A stretch of 64,000 nt of DNA from Lodderomyces elongisporus (lineage: Eukaryota > Ascomycota > Pichiomycetes > Serinales > Debaryomycetaceae). A program made the position numbers and the translations under genes. A model generated the notes under the pieces. That model worked only from the letters and a program-made list of their open reading frames with translations, was not told the origin of the DNA and searched no databases. Shown here one piece after another: positions 12,329 through 21,945 of this stretch; the stretch's first letter is position 1, and every line of letters begins with the position of its first letter. Location of the stretch: NCBI RefSeq assembly GCF_030384665.1, contig NC_083675.1:1360001-1424000 (forward strand), in the 5' to 3' direction.

Positions 12329-12388
12329 ATGCCCGTCTTTAGTTTTGAGTACATATTTGAATTCATTTACTTAACCCCGGTTGAATAG
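12329..12388 (+). other. Possible uORF 1 (19 codons)
   Basis: An ATG at 12329 opens a 19-codon frame ending at TAG 12386-12388, about 80 bases before the main start. Whether it is in the transcript is unknown. It would matter only if transcription starts upstream of it, which the long leader-like region allows. Confidence 0.3.
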
Positions 12389-12409
12389 TCTAAAGGCTTT
12401 AATAACTTC

Positions 12410-12451
12410 ATGAACAACAACAACAACAACAACAAAAAGAAACAAAAGTAA
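12410..12451 (+). other. Possible uORF 2 (poly-Asn, 13 codons)
   Basis: An ATG at 12410 runs through an AAC repeat (seven Asn codons) and a few Lys/Gln codons to TAA at 12449-12451. It ends 19 bases before the ATG of the transcription factor. If translated, it could throttle initiation at the main start, and repeat length would change its size. Confidence 0.35.
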
Positions 12452-12470
12452 CATTAGCAATAGCAATATC

Positions 12471-15400
12471 ATGTCAAAAAAACGACCTTCTAGTTTTGAT
12501 CGTGCGGAGCAGGAAAATAAGATATTTGAGCTTTTTTCAAAGTATCGAAACCCAGTTGATCATCAATCAGCTACGCCTTCAAACATTCGTCCCGTCTCGG
12601 CAACGGAAGAAACAACGGTAACGATTCTGGTACCTAATGCCGAAGAATATAATTCGGGATATAACATTGAAAACATCGGCTCTAGCAAAAATAGAAACAA
12701 AAACAAAAATAAAGACACGAACAAAAATAAAGACAATAATAAAAAAAACGACAAAGACATAGAGAGAGCCAACATCGGAATTAGTCATCATTATCAATTT
12801 CAAGGCTCTCTATTTGACTATTATAATGCAACTATTCCAATTGATCATCTTGATTATGGTCACTATGCAGGTAGTGAAGCATATATAGTAGAGCAAGAGT
12901 GTGACGGAGTTGGGGGAACATGTGAGATTGGAGGTTCCTTCAGCACGTCTGCTAATGCAAGTGGTACTTTTTATCCATCTCGCACGACTAACTTTATTTC
13001 AAATCAAGTTTTACAACCACCTTTGAATTTCACTACTCCAGTTGGAATTCATACTAGTAATACACATGCACCTGCTGATGCCCTATTCCATCCAGAGAAA
13101 AATCCTTTGAGTTATGGAAGCTTCTTGGCCAATAACCACTTTTGTTTAGATTCTCTCGAAGTACCAGTCTTGCCTTACAGCAACACCAACACCAACACCA
13201 ACACCATTATAAACAGTACACAGAATAAAAACAAATCTCTAGACCCTGAGTTATTGGCGTATACAAACAAACAAATTTTCACTGAGTCACGTTCCTTATT
13301 AAACTCATCTCATATCCAAATGGAAAGTATAGGTACACAACAATCTGTGCCGAAAGATTTATCTTCTGTCGCAGCCGCCAAATTAAGTTCCAATAATCCT
13401 TCAGCGTCAACTTTAACTGGAGGACGAGGAGCATCCTCGTCACCTGCATCTATCAGTCCAGGAACAACCACCACAGCTGCCATCGAGAAGGTAAAGAGGC
13501 GAAAACACAAGAATTCCAAACTAGGATGCCCCAATTGCAAGAAAAGACGTGTTAAATGCTCAGAGGATTTGCCTTCTTGTATCAATTGCATCAAGCACAA
13601 AGTGAAATGTGGATACCTCGATTATACAGAGGAACAATTAAAGGAGCTAAGAGATGCAAAACAACAGAATGCACTGTCAAGTTTACAAAGAAGTCGACTG
13701 CTGTCGCAAAGTCAATACCTCCCTGTTAAAGCAGAGTCAAGTGATTCGGATGAAGAAAAAGATCTTCTGCGAACGGCATCAAATTCAATGCCCGTGTCAT
13801 TGTCAACATCTACATCAGCATCAACATCAGCATCGGCATCGGCATCGGCATCGGCGCCGGGGGCATTCATTTCAAGCTCGGGCTCCGGCTCAGGCTCTGC
13901 AACGTCATCATCTAGTGCTGGCATGAACAAGGTTCAAAAACCGAAAGGCAAACGACAGTCATCGGCATCTACTATTTCCAAGTCCTCGGATTTTTCTAGC
14001 AGACTCTCGCTCAATAAAAGATCAACTAGCTTAGGTGATTCACCCTTGGGGCGACGCGACGATGAAGATGATTTTATTGCGAGTACAAGAGAAAAGTTGA
14101 AAATACGTCGAAGCAATGCTGGCCAGATCATCACGCAGAACTTTGATAACTTGCTTCCAATGGAAGCTGAGAATGAGGTTATATACCCAGTCTATGAAAT
14201 GACGACAAGTGCACAGGGAACCCCGCACCTAAATTCTCGACCTTTTCTACATAAGCAATCATCTGGTTTAGCCGGAGCAATTAATCAAAAGGTCACATTT
14301 AGATACAAAAGAGATGTAAAGAAAATTAATTATGAGCAAGAGCTTTTGCACTTGTTGAAAACTATGGGCCCACTTGTTCAAAGAGGACAGGCATCGCTAC
14401 CACAAATTAGAAATTTGTATACCACGTGGCTCAATTCATTCATCTACAAAGGTTATACAAGTTCATTAATGTTCAATTGTCTTTTGAATTTGAATACTAA
14501 TTATTTGATCACGAATTGTTTTACTGACTCATACAAATACTACAGTAGTGATGGGGAAATAGCGCTGATAGCACGAGGTATTCAGTTGGCCAAGGCTAGA
14601 CAGACTTGTTTGGTGAAGTCCATCAACTATTATGCCGAAGTTATTAAAGAGTTACGAGGAATGTTGAGCACAAATCATGATCCTGATACAGCTGGATCTG
14701 TATCGTATATCTTGAGCCTCATGTCGGTTTATGACCCCGAAAGTTCATTGAATTCGACAACTTGTTTTATAGACGGTCTTTTTGGTGTCTTGGCTTATAA
14801 CATTAATATTCTGGCAAAATCGGGTATTGCTCCCATCTTAGTTCCAATACACTTGAAGTTGATGACAAATGTTGCAATGTCAGTATATTTACCAGGATAT
14901 AATCCTACTTTTCTTTATGAGTGCCGCCAACTCTTGACCAGATTTGGCGATATCTTATTACCCATGATTGATGCTTCAAGGGCTACCTCCAGTTCTAGAG
15001 ATTACCTTATACATCAATTTCTTGAAATCAAGTATAGGGAATTGTTTAGTTTTGTTAATGAGGCCATTGACTATTATATTCCGCATTTGAATGCCAATTT
15101 GGCAGACATGGAGTTGCAGCAACAATTGCTTTATGAAATGATTATGAAATGGGTGCGGATATTCCCCGGTAAATTTATTGCCAACAAAAAAGTTCAAGGA
15201 CCAATGGAGAAAATGTTGTATTTATTCTACAAAGCTTTCAAAAAGGCGTTTTTCGCTGTGTGTCCGCAGATTAAATTTTTTTTCCTCCGAGATTTTGATA
15301 GTCCTTTGATGATGGATGTGTTTGCCAGTCATGATGATTATGATATTTATAACAATGACATTGAATCACCAACCACTCGAAGATTTAGTGACGATGTCTA

Positions 15401-15806
15401 TATGCCCTATGTAGGGGAGCTAAAGTATATGGCATCATATTTGATTCGTCTTATAACATTTTTTCAAATGAGATTAAGTATATTGTACCGATTCTTGATG
15501 ATTGATATGTCAACAAACCACGATTTTAAATACACTGAAGTGAACCAATGGAGAAGAGGTATCACCGATATTATGGCAACGAGAAGAGAATTTATCGAGA
15601 GGGCGGGGGTTAGGGAAGTATACATCACGATGTTTTCCAAACAGTATTTAAGAAAATTAAATTACCCTGAAATGACAGTTGGGTACGAGATAGATGCCGA
15701 TGAGTTGATGGAATCAACCACCATTGACGACGGTGTAATCGACATTATGAGCTTGCAACCTTCTGGATTGTTGCAAAGTGATTATGATATCAGAGTACAA
15801 AAATGA
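12471..15806 (+). CDS. Zn(II)2Cys6 fungal transcription factor, 1111 aa
   Basis: The binuclear zinc cluster is complete: C353-x2-C356-x6-C363-x6-C370-x2-C373-x6-C380, with the basic KKRRVK between Cys 2 and 3, preceded by a KRRKHKNSK stretch. It therefore binds DNA in the nucleus, usually at CGG-type half-sites. The cluster is unusually central. The N-terminal 350 residues are Asn/Ser/Thr-rich with a Lys/Asn/Asp repeat near 65-100. Residues about 410-530 are Ser-rich, and the C-terminal 500 residues form a helical region like the fungal regulatory (middle homology) domain. Two adjacent CTG codons (residues 410-411) fall between Ser codons, as expected where CUG is Ser. The start is the first in-frame ATG, with A-rich context. 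I cannot name the orthologue; the family is certain. Confidence 0.93.
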   Translation: MSKKRPSSFDRAEQENKIFELFSKYRNPVDHQSATPSNIRPVSATEETTVTILVPNAEEYNSGYNIENIGSSKNRNKNKNKDTNKNKDNNKKNDKDIERANIGISHHYQFQGSLFDYYNATIPIDHLDYGHYAGSEAYIVEQECDGVGGTCEIGGSFSTSANASGTFYPSRTTNFISNQVLQPPLNFTTPVGIHTSNTHAPADALFHPEKNPLSYGSFLANNHFCLDSLEVPVLPYSNTNTNTNTIINSTQNKNKSLDPELLAYTNKQIFTESRSLLNSSHIQMESIGTQQSVPKDLSSVAAAKLSSNNPSASTLTGGRGASSSPASISPGTTTTAAIEKVKRRKHKNSKLGCPNCKKRRVKCSEDLPSCINCIKHKVKCGYLDYTEEQLKELRDAKQQNALSSLQRSRLLSQSQYLPVKAESSDSDEEKDLLRTASNSMPVSLSTSTSASTSASASASASAPGAFISSSGSGSGSATSSSSAGMNKVQKPKGKRQSSASTISKSSDFSSRLSLNKRSTSLGDSPLGRRDDEDDFIASTREKLKIRRSNAGQIITQNFDNLLPMEAENEVIYPVYEMTTSAQGTPHLNSRPFLHKQSSGLAGAINQKVTFRYKRDVKKINYEQELLHLLKTMGPLVQRGQASLPQIRNLYTTWLNSFIYKGYTSSLMFNCLLNLNTNYLITNCFTDSYKYYSSDGEIALIARGIQLAKARQTCLVKSINYYAEVIKELRGMLSTNHDPDTAGSVSYILSLMSVYDPESSLNSTTCFIDGLFGVLAYNINILAKSGIAPILVPIHLKLMTNVAMSVYLPGYNPTFLYECRQLLTRFGDILLPMIDASRATSSSRDYLIHQFLEIKYRELFSFVNEAIDYYIPHLNANLADMELQQQLLYEMIMKWVRIFPGKFIANKKVQGPMEKMLYLFYKAFKKAFFAVCPQIKFFFLRDFDSPLMMDVFASHDDYDIYNNDIESPTTRRFSDDVYMPYVGELKYMASYLIRLITFFQMRLSILYRFLMIDMSTNHDFKYTEVNQWRRGITDIMATRREFIERAGVREVYITMFSKQYLRKLNYPEMTVGYEIDADELMESTTIDDGVIDIMSLQPSGLLQSDYDIRVQK

Positions 15807-16233
15807 TTAAAGATGCTGAAGGTTCAAGAGAAAAGAAGATTCTAACAAAAAAAAAAATAAAAAATAAAAGTCGAACAAGTTATTAAAGTGCAATTTTTTT
15901 TTCCGTTCTTTTTTTTTTTTTTTTTTGATTTGACCAAACAATGATTTATAGTGCAGTTTTACAAAAGTAGCTCTATATATATATATATATTATTTATTCA
16001 GGTTAATGTGCTATTCTTTACCTCTTCGTTTGCGAATGCCTTGCAGTTGAGTGTGTAACTACGGGAAGAGTTTGTTTCAATGTATTTATAGAAGTTCTTG
16101 TAGTTCTTGTGGTTCTTGTGGTTCTCCTCGTCACTGGTGTTGTTGTGACACGTTTAAACGAAGAGGAATCACAAAGTGTGTAGAAAATGAGACACGCTGC
16201 CTGACTTTTATTTTCAATTTCGGTAGTTGTTCA

Positions 16234-16273
<40 letters not shown>

Positions 16274-16821
16274 TTTTCTTTTTTTTTTTTTTTTTTTTTT
16301 TTTTTTGGCTAGCGTCGCCTGCCTGCCTGCCTGCCTACCTGCCTCACTCACTCACTCACTTACACGCTCACACGCTCCATGTCTACTTAATATCAACGAC
16401 AACATAAAGCGTTAGCAAAGTTACAACGAGAAAGACACACAGACATAAAAAAGATTCTTATAGTAAAATACCATCACCTCCAACATTAAGCATACTGAAT
16501 AAAGCAAAGAAACCTATACAAATCAAACCTTAGAAACTCCATTGGCCTTCTTTTTTTTTTTTTGTTTATTTTATTATTCTTCTTCTATATCTTTGTCATT
16601 ACAATCATATACATATCTTGACATTGTTGTGCACTATAAAGGTTAAACTTCTCCACTTTACTTGATTGCGCCTGATATACAACCATCCATTGATATAGAT
16701 ATAGATTCAAACAATCCAAACAAGGAGACTCGAATCTAAGCATATAAAATAATATATAAACTCACACCAAACCAAACAAAACAAAACAAAACCAAATCGA
16801 ATACAAGATTAGATAAGAGAA
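15807..16821. other. Intergenic region before YPT31
   Basis: Contains poly-A and poly-T runs after the factor gene stop (probable 3' end signals), a TC dinucleotide run at about 16239-16270 followed by a long T run, and a short CTGC/CTCA tetranucleotide array at about 16317-16360. TATA-like words (CATATAAAATAATATATAAA, 16741-16760) lie about 65-80 bases before the YPT31 start. No gene seen. Confidence 0.55.
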
Positions 16822-17487
16822 ATGGCTGATAATACAGACGATTATTCCTACGATTACGAATATCTTTACAAAATAGTGCTTATCGGGGACTCGGGGGTAG
16901 GTAAGTCGAATTTACTATCACGATTCACTCGTGATGAGTTCAACTTGGAGAGCAGATCAACTATTGGTGTTGAGTTTGCAACTCGTACATTAGAGATTGA
17001 TGGTAAGAGGGTCAAGGCACAGATTTGGGATACCGCTGGACAAGAAAGGTATAGGGCCATTACATCCGCATACTATCGAGGTGCTCTTGGTGCATTGATT
17101 GTGTACGATATTGCCAAAACTGAGAGTTATGAAAGTGTTAGCCGTTGGTTGAAGGAGTTGAAGGAACATGCTGATGCAAACATTGTTATTGAATTGGTGG
17201 GTAACAAATCCGATTTGGACCATTTGCGAGCTGTTCCCACCGACGAAGCCAGGAATTTTGCTATGGAAAACAACCTTTTGTTCACAGAAGCAAGTGCTTT
17301 GAGCTCTGATAATGTGGATTTGAGTTTCCACCAGTTGTTGAAGAATATATACGAAATGATTTCCAAGCACCAATTGGACACTAACGAACAAGGTGGGTTG
17401 AAAGCAGCTACAAATGGACCAACAATTAGTTTGACCCCTGCTCCGAAAGAAAGAAACCGTAATAAAAACAACGGTGGATGTTGTTAG
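16822..17487 (+). CDS. YPT31: Rab11-family GTPase Ypt31/Ypt32
   Basis: A 221-residue small GTPase with every Rab motif: P-loop GDSGVGKS at 22-29, switch I with T47 in the STIGVEF effector region, WDTAGQE at 69-75, NKSD at 128-131, SAL near 158-160, and a C-terminal GGCC for double geranylgeranylation. The effector sequence and the [11 protein letters not shown] segment are those of the Rab11/Ypt31 subfamily, which controls exit from the trans-Golgi and recycling of vesicles to the plasma membrane. No intron is needed. It could equally be called YPT32; only one copy is in the window. Confidence 0.93.
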   Translation: MADNTDDYSYDYEYLYKIVLIGDSGVGKSNLLSRFTRDEFNLESRSTIGVEFATRTLEIDGKRVKAQIWDTAGQERYRAITSAYYRGALGALIVYDIAKTESYESVSRWLKELKEHADANIVIELVGNKSDLDHLRAVPTDEARNFAMENNLLFTEASALSSDNVDLSFHQLLKNIYEMISKHQLDTNEQGGLKAATNGPTISLTPAPKERNRNKNNGGCC

Positions 17488-17647
17488 GTTCAAGGAATGA
17501 AAATTACCAAAAAAAAAAAAAATAATTAAAAAAACAAGGCGATGGTTAGAGAATGGAGAACTTAAAGTGAAAGTGGATCTACATTATATACGATGCCAAA
17601 TAGTATCAATTCCTAGAAATACTAGTATTCTCTCCTATTTTGGTTTA

Positions 17648-17686
<39 letters not shown>

Positions 17687-17868
17687 ATACCTCTTCTTGC
17701 CTGTTATCTATTTAATTTTCTATAAGTCATTTTCTTGTTTGTTTACTTGTTTGCCTGTTTGCTTCAATAGTTGTTCGTATTTATGTTACACTTTTTCCCC
17801 TTTACTTTGTTCTTGGATTCAAATCTCCTACAATTTCATTTATATCTAGTCCAAGTACATACTTCTCT
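17488..17868. terminator. Convergent 3' region of YPT31 and SMB1
   Basis: 381 bases between two genes that converge. It holds an A run and an AATTAAA-like stretch after YPT31, and T-rich DNA toward SMB1, so both polyadenylation sites probably lie here. No ORF of interest. Confidence 0.45.
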
Positions 17869-18476
17869 TTATGCTAGCTTCTTTAACTTGCTCACCGGTT
17901 GCTTTAGAGGTCGGCTGGTTCCCTTGCCAGTGGACACCCTTGTTTTGATGTCTGTCAAAGGCCCAGTCTCGATCGATAGACTCACAATCTGTTCGCCCCG
18001 TAAAATGATTAGACCTAGGTGTCTTCTAGTTAAGTTGGGCTTGAATTTGGGTTTCTCGGTCTCTGTAGGGAATAATGGTGCGTTAAGGTTGAGATTCAAA
18101 GCCTGTGCCGGTGCCAGTGCCTGTGTTTGTGTCAGGGCTAGCGAATTGGTATTGCCCTCTTTCTGGCTCTTGTTTTTCATCTCAATCCAGCTCTTCTTCG
18201 TGATTCTTGACTCTTCAGTGTCAGATAATACAAGATTCAAGTGCTTGTCAAACGACAAGAGTGAACCAACATACGTTCGATTGTCAACAGTCAAAATCCT
18301 TAGACGATAGTTGATAAGATCTGACATTTTTGTCTTTTTGTTGATGGGTAGTTTCAGGGACTAAAAATTATGTTTAGTTAGTATTGTGAATTAATGTCGT
18401 CAAAAACACAGAAAGACGATGATCGAGGTCATGCTTCATCCAAAAAAGAAAAAGAAAGAGTTTAAAAACATACCAT
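17869..18476 (-). CDS. SMB1: SmB core spliceosomal protein, spliced gene
   Basis: Exon 2 (17869-18360) encodes an Sm fold: LINYRLRILTVDNRTYVGSL is Sm1 with FDKHLNLVLSD, and LGLIILRGEQIVSLSIE is Sm2, close to yeast Smb1. The protein is part of the seven-member Sm ring on U1, U2, U4 and U5 snRNAs. Exon 1 is only the ATG (18474-18476), followed at once by the donor GTATGT (18473-18468). The branch point TACTAAC is at 18383-18377 and the acceptor TTTTTAG ends at 18361. Joining gives an in-frame product of 164 residues, adding 11 residues before the internal Met at 18327. The added start, read with CTG as Ser, begins M-S-S-K-L, like the Ser-Ser-Arg-Leu ahead of the Sm fold in S. cerevisiae. Translation from the internal ATG (152 aa) remains possible. 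Confidence 0.88.
18361..18473 (-). other. SMB1 intron (113 bp)
   Basis: Consensus yeast intron on the minus strand: GTATGT donor, TACTAAC branch point 16 bases before the acceptor AG, and a pyrimidine-rich end. It separates the start codon from the rest of the gene, a common placement in intron-poor yeasts. Confidence 0.85.
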
Positions 18477-20033
18477 TGCTTGCTTTTAATTTTTGTTTTT
18501 ATTGCTGTTGCTGTGGAGGAGGAGGAGGAGGAGGATGAGGGGGTGGTAATTGTTAATGTTGTTGTAAATAGTAATATTGTTGCTGATAGTGATAACGGTG
18601 GTAGCAATGACAATAATAATAATTTGAATAGTAGTAGTAGTTGTAGTAGTAGTAGTAGTTGTAGTAGTAGTAGAAATAATAAAGATGATAATAATGATAA
18701 TGTACTTGTTGTGTGTCGGGATAAAGGAAGGTGCTGAGGAATTAACAACAAGGGCAGGTGGAAATTGTTATTGTCTAGGGTTTATTTTGTTCAGATGACG
18801 TGCGGCCTTTTTTTTATAAAAAAAAAAAAAGATTTCGCATGTTATATTACTCCTAGTGTTGAAAAACGGCGCAGGCTAATAGAGAGATCATGGAGGGAGA
18901 GAGAGGGGGGGGCGAGAGAGAACGTGCGTGCGAAAGAGGGAAAGAATCCGAGTTGTCACTGAATATTATGGTTGAATCTGGCCCAGAGTGTATGGTGAGA
19001 GCCACATACGCTACGTTGTCACACAGCTTAAAAAAGGAATTGAAAAGGATGGGAACAGAAGAAAAGAAATGAAATGAAATGAAAAGAAGAGAAATAAAGG
19101 TATCAGGATAGATAACGTTAAAGTGATTGTGCCAAAAAAAAAAAAGGATCCATCTTTCTGTATCTATCAATGAACTCAACCATATAATAGTGTATGAGTA
19201 TATGAGTGTGTAAATCTGTGTCGGTCTCAGAGCAAGCGAATGGAAGCCAAAAAAAAGAAATATAAAATTTCTGATAGTTTTAAACAGAGAGAGAGAGAGC
19301 GAGAGAGAGCGAAAAAACACACAACAGGAACCAGGCGCACTAATTCTCCCACTCAATAGAGCAATAGGCTTTCACACCAACACATCGTCTTTTTCCTACC
19401 CCCCGCCCCCCCCCCCCTTTTCGCATTCGCGCCCCCTGCCTTTCTTCTTCTCCGCCTACTTCTTCTACAAGGACAACACCAAATTTGTTTCATGTTAATA
19501 ATACTTTAAGTCAACACTAGAACTAATAATTGTGTTATACTGTGTTATACCTCAGTCAACTTCATTTCCCTTTTGCTTTTTGCCTCTTATCTTTTCTTTT
19601 CTTTTCATTTCTTATATTTTAATTTTTTTTTTCCTTTTTTTTGCGTATTTTGTTTGCTCCAGTTTTCAATTACATAGCTGTAATTTCAGGACTAAATTTC
19701 CTCGATGAAAAGAAAAATAGCAAAATTTATAGTTCCGACCAATACCCCCCCCCCCCCAAAAAAACAATACATTAATAATAATAATAGTCAACAAAAAAAA
19801 ATTACACAGTTTTAGGCTTTGAGTCTTTTGAATATTTACATTCAGTCGACAATCTAATTCAATTTGTTTATTATTTGTTTCTATCTTTGTTTTTTTTTTG
19901 ATTCTTTTTATTACTATTCTTCTTGTTCAATTGTCTGCTTATATTTGAATAGCATATCAACACTTGCAACTTTACAAACCAATTTTAAAAAATTGATAAT
20001 AAAACGCGTCTACTATCAATCAATAAAGTTATA
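18477..20033. other. Divergent promoter region of SMB1 and CHZ1
   Basis: 1.56 kb, no coding frame of interest. Repeats: GAG triplets at about 18515-18535, AGT/TAG triplets at about 18630-18672, GA-rich runs at about 18895-18945 and 19285-19312, a C-rich run interrupted by one G near 19399-19417, and C13 at 19745-19757. An ACGCGT (MCB-like) sits at 20004-20009, just before the CHZ1 start. Confidence 0.5.
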
Positions 20034-20636
20034 ATGTCAGAGAGAGAAGTTAAACAAATTCACGAAGATCAAGAAGCTGCAAATGCGCCAGCTGGTTTAG
20101 CCCAAGAGAATGCTCAGGTTGAAGAAACAGCAAATGAAAATGGTTCTGAGGACGTTTCATCTGCTAAAAAAAGAGATCCAGAAGAGGATGTAACAAAGGC
20201 AGATGAGCCAGATAAGAAAAAGAAGAAAAAGAGAAGAACTTACGATGACGATGACGATAAGGAAGAAAAAGATGGTGAAGAGGTAAAGGGTAAGGAGGCT
20301 GCTAAGGAAAAGGACTCTGAAGGGAAAGAGAAAGTGGATGCGGATGATGATGATGAAGATGAAGAAGATGAGGAAGCAGAAGTGGTTTTAGGTGAAGACG
20401 ATGAGGATGATGATGATGATGATGACGAAGATGATGACGAGGAGTATGATGAGTCTAGAGCCGATGTTGGCGAGGAAGACGATGAAGAGGAAGATGAGTT
20501 GAATGAAATCGACCAAAGCAACATTATTTCTTCAGGAAGGCGTACCAGAGGCAAACAAATTGATTTCAATGAAGCAGCTGAAAAGTTGGACAGGGAAAAT
20601 GGACTTTTGGAAGAAGATGGTGAAGAGGAAAACTAA
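20034..20636 (+). CDS. CHZ1: Histone H2A.Z-H2B chaperone Chz1
   Basis: A 200-residue, extremely acidic protein. Residues about 60-68 are a Lys/Arg cluster (nuclear import signal). Residues 71-160 are Asp/Glu-rich. The C-terminal block (about 155-186) contains LNEIDQSNIISSGRRTRGK, the CHZ motif that grips H2A.Z-H2B dimers. In yeast Chz1 delivers this dimer to the SWR1 complex. The low-complexity acid repeats vary freely in this family; the CHZ motif fixes the identity. The start has a clean A-rich context with a stop-rich leader before it. Confidence 0.88.
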   Translation: MSEREVKQIHEDQEAANAPAGLAQENAQVEETANENGSEDVSSAKKRDPEEDVTKADEPDKKKKKKRRTYDDDDDKEEKDGEEVKGKEAAKEKDSEGKEKVDADDDDEDEEDEEAEVVLGEDDEDDDDDDDEDDDEEYDESRADVGEEDDEEEDELNEIDQSNIISSGRRTRGKQIDFNEAAEKLDRENGLLEEDGEEEN

Positions 20637-21231
20637 TAGAAAGGTATTGAGAAAGAGAGAGAATGTATGTGCATGTATGTGTGTGTGTGTGAAAGAGAGG
20701 GTAAAAAAAAAAGAGAGAGAGTTTATATATAAGGCAAGAAATAAAGACCTGGAACAAGTATTGTAGCTTGTCGTTTGTTTCTATTTATGCTTTTATTTTT
20801 GTTTTTACTTTTGTATTTGATTTTGTTTTTGTTTTGCTTTTGATTATTTTGTTTTAATTTCCAAATAAAAATAAAGAGAGAGGCCACTGAAGTAAAATAA
20901 GAAATAGAGGATGGCTGGTAATTCACTCGTGACTAGAAGTTTCATTGGATTTACTTGAATAAAAAACTTTATACAATTGGTTTTTGCAAAAAGCATTACA
21001 TTGTTTGTTAACAAGCAATTTCGAATATCTACCTCATCGTGGTGACACTTTCAAGTTTGTTTCCCAACGTTATAGTAATAAGGTTATTATTCATTTTCTT
21101 TTTCCTTCTCTTTTTTCTTTTTCTTTTTCCTTTTCTTTTTCTTTTTCCTTTTCTTTTTCTTTTTCCTTTTCTTTTTCTTTTTCTTTGTATAATTTTTTCG
21201 TCTCAGTGACAAGATTTTCATATCTCCAACA
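20637..21231. terminator. Convergent 3' region of CHZ1 and HAP3
   Basis: 595 bases with a GT/GA dinucleotide run after CHZ1 and a polypyrimidine array (CTTTTT/CCTTTT) from about 21095 to 21185. This is a purine stretch in the HAP3 sense strand, just past its stop. No gene seen. Confidence 0.45.
21095..21185. repeat. Polypyrimidine array CTTTTT/CCTTTT
   Basis: About 90 bases of almost pure C/T on the plus strand, made of CTTTTTCCTTTT-like units, just past the HAP3 stop. It could form unusual DNA structure but may only be a drifted microsatellite. Confidence 0.75.
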
Positions 21232-21945
21232 TCAACTCTCCATAGTATCCGTACTCGGTACGGGTGCTTCCACTAGTGGAATAGTGTTCATACTTTCAAT
21301 CTCGGGAACTGCTGCATCTACATCTTCCAACGATTCGACTGATTCGTAAACTTGGTTGTGCTCGTTACCACGAGCATCTCCCTCTTTCTCGACATGTTCT
21401 TCTTCATCTTCATCTTCTTCTTCTTCTTCTTCTTCCTCGAGGTTAGAACCCAATTGCTCCCGTTGATTTGACTCTTCTACTCCGTTTTCACTATTTTCCC
21501 CATTCTCAAAATTCTCCATCGCATCTGTGCTTTCACTCGTATCGTCCATCCCACTCAATGCCTGTGCCTCAGCTTGCTGTGCTGCAAGAAGTTTCAACTG
21601 CTTTTTGGTCATTCTCGTCTCCCCTCTCTCTTGTCTCAATACCTGTTGCTCTCTATACTTTGCCAAATAGATTTTCAAAACCTCTGCATAGTTTTCAAAC
21701 CCCAAGTCGTACATGGAATACAATATGTCCTCACCGTTAATAGTTTTTCTTTTCTCTCGTAGGCACCGATCACTAGCTTCACTCGTTATAAAAGAGATAA
21801 ATTCAGAAACACACTCTTGCATGCATTCCTTAGCATCTTTACTCACCTTGGCCGTAGGCGGTAGTGTATTCTTCATAAGTCTTGCCACATTGGCTATAGG
21901 CAACCATCGATCTTGCTCTCGAAGCTCAACATCTCTTTTGTCCAT
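21232..21945 (-). CDS. HAP3: CCAAT-binding complex subunit Hap3 (NF-YB)
   Basis: The histone-fold domain at about residues 11-102 ([29 protein letters not shown] ... YAEVLKIYL) is the classic NF-YB/Hap3 fold, carrying the conserved Cys-rich [13 protein letters not shown] segment and the [11 protein letters not shown] stretch. With Hap5 and Hap2 it binds CCAAT. In CTG-clade yeasts, with Hap43, it controls iron and respiratory genes. The ATG at 21945 gives 237 residues; the frame can be extended 9 bases upstream only through a GTG. The C-terminal 130 residues are Glu/Asn-rich with a poly-Glu run and are not conserved. C. albicans has two paralogues (HAP31, HAP32); I believe this corresponds to HAP31 by position. 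Confidence 0.9.
   Translation of the reverse strand: MDKRDVELREQDRWLPIANVARLMKNTLPPTAKVSKDAKECMQECVSEFISFITSEASDRCLREKRKTINGEDILYSMYDLGFENYAEVLKIYLAKYREQQVLRQERGETRMTKKQLKLLAAQQAEAQALSGMDDTSESTDAMENFENGENSENGVEESNQREQLGSNLEEEEEEEEDEDEEEHVEKEGDARGNEHNQVYESVESLEDVDAAVPEIESMNTIPLVEAPVPSTDTMES

Larger units (their letters stand above)
10591..12470. other. Probable promoter and leader of the Zn2Cys6 factor gene
   Basis: 1.9 kb without an ORF. It holds an alternating TA/CA run near 11120-11160, ATT then CAT triplet runs at about 11609-11656, and many A-rich patches. The last few hundred bases are CA/A-rich, typical of a yeast 5' leader. Two short upstream ATG frames (12329-12388 and 12410-12451) lie just before the main start. 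Confidence 0.5.

Noticed and set aside
16990..17493. 167-codon minus-strand frame opposite YPT31
   Set aside because: Antisense to a conserved Rab gene, no recognisable domain.
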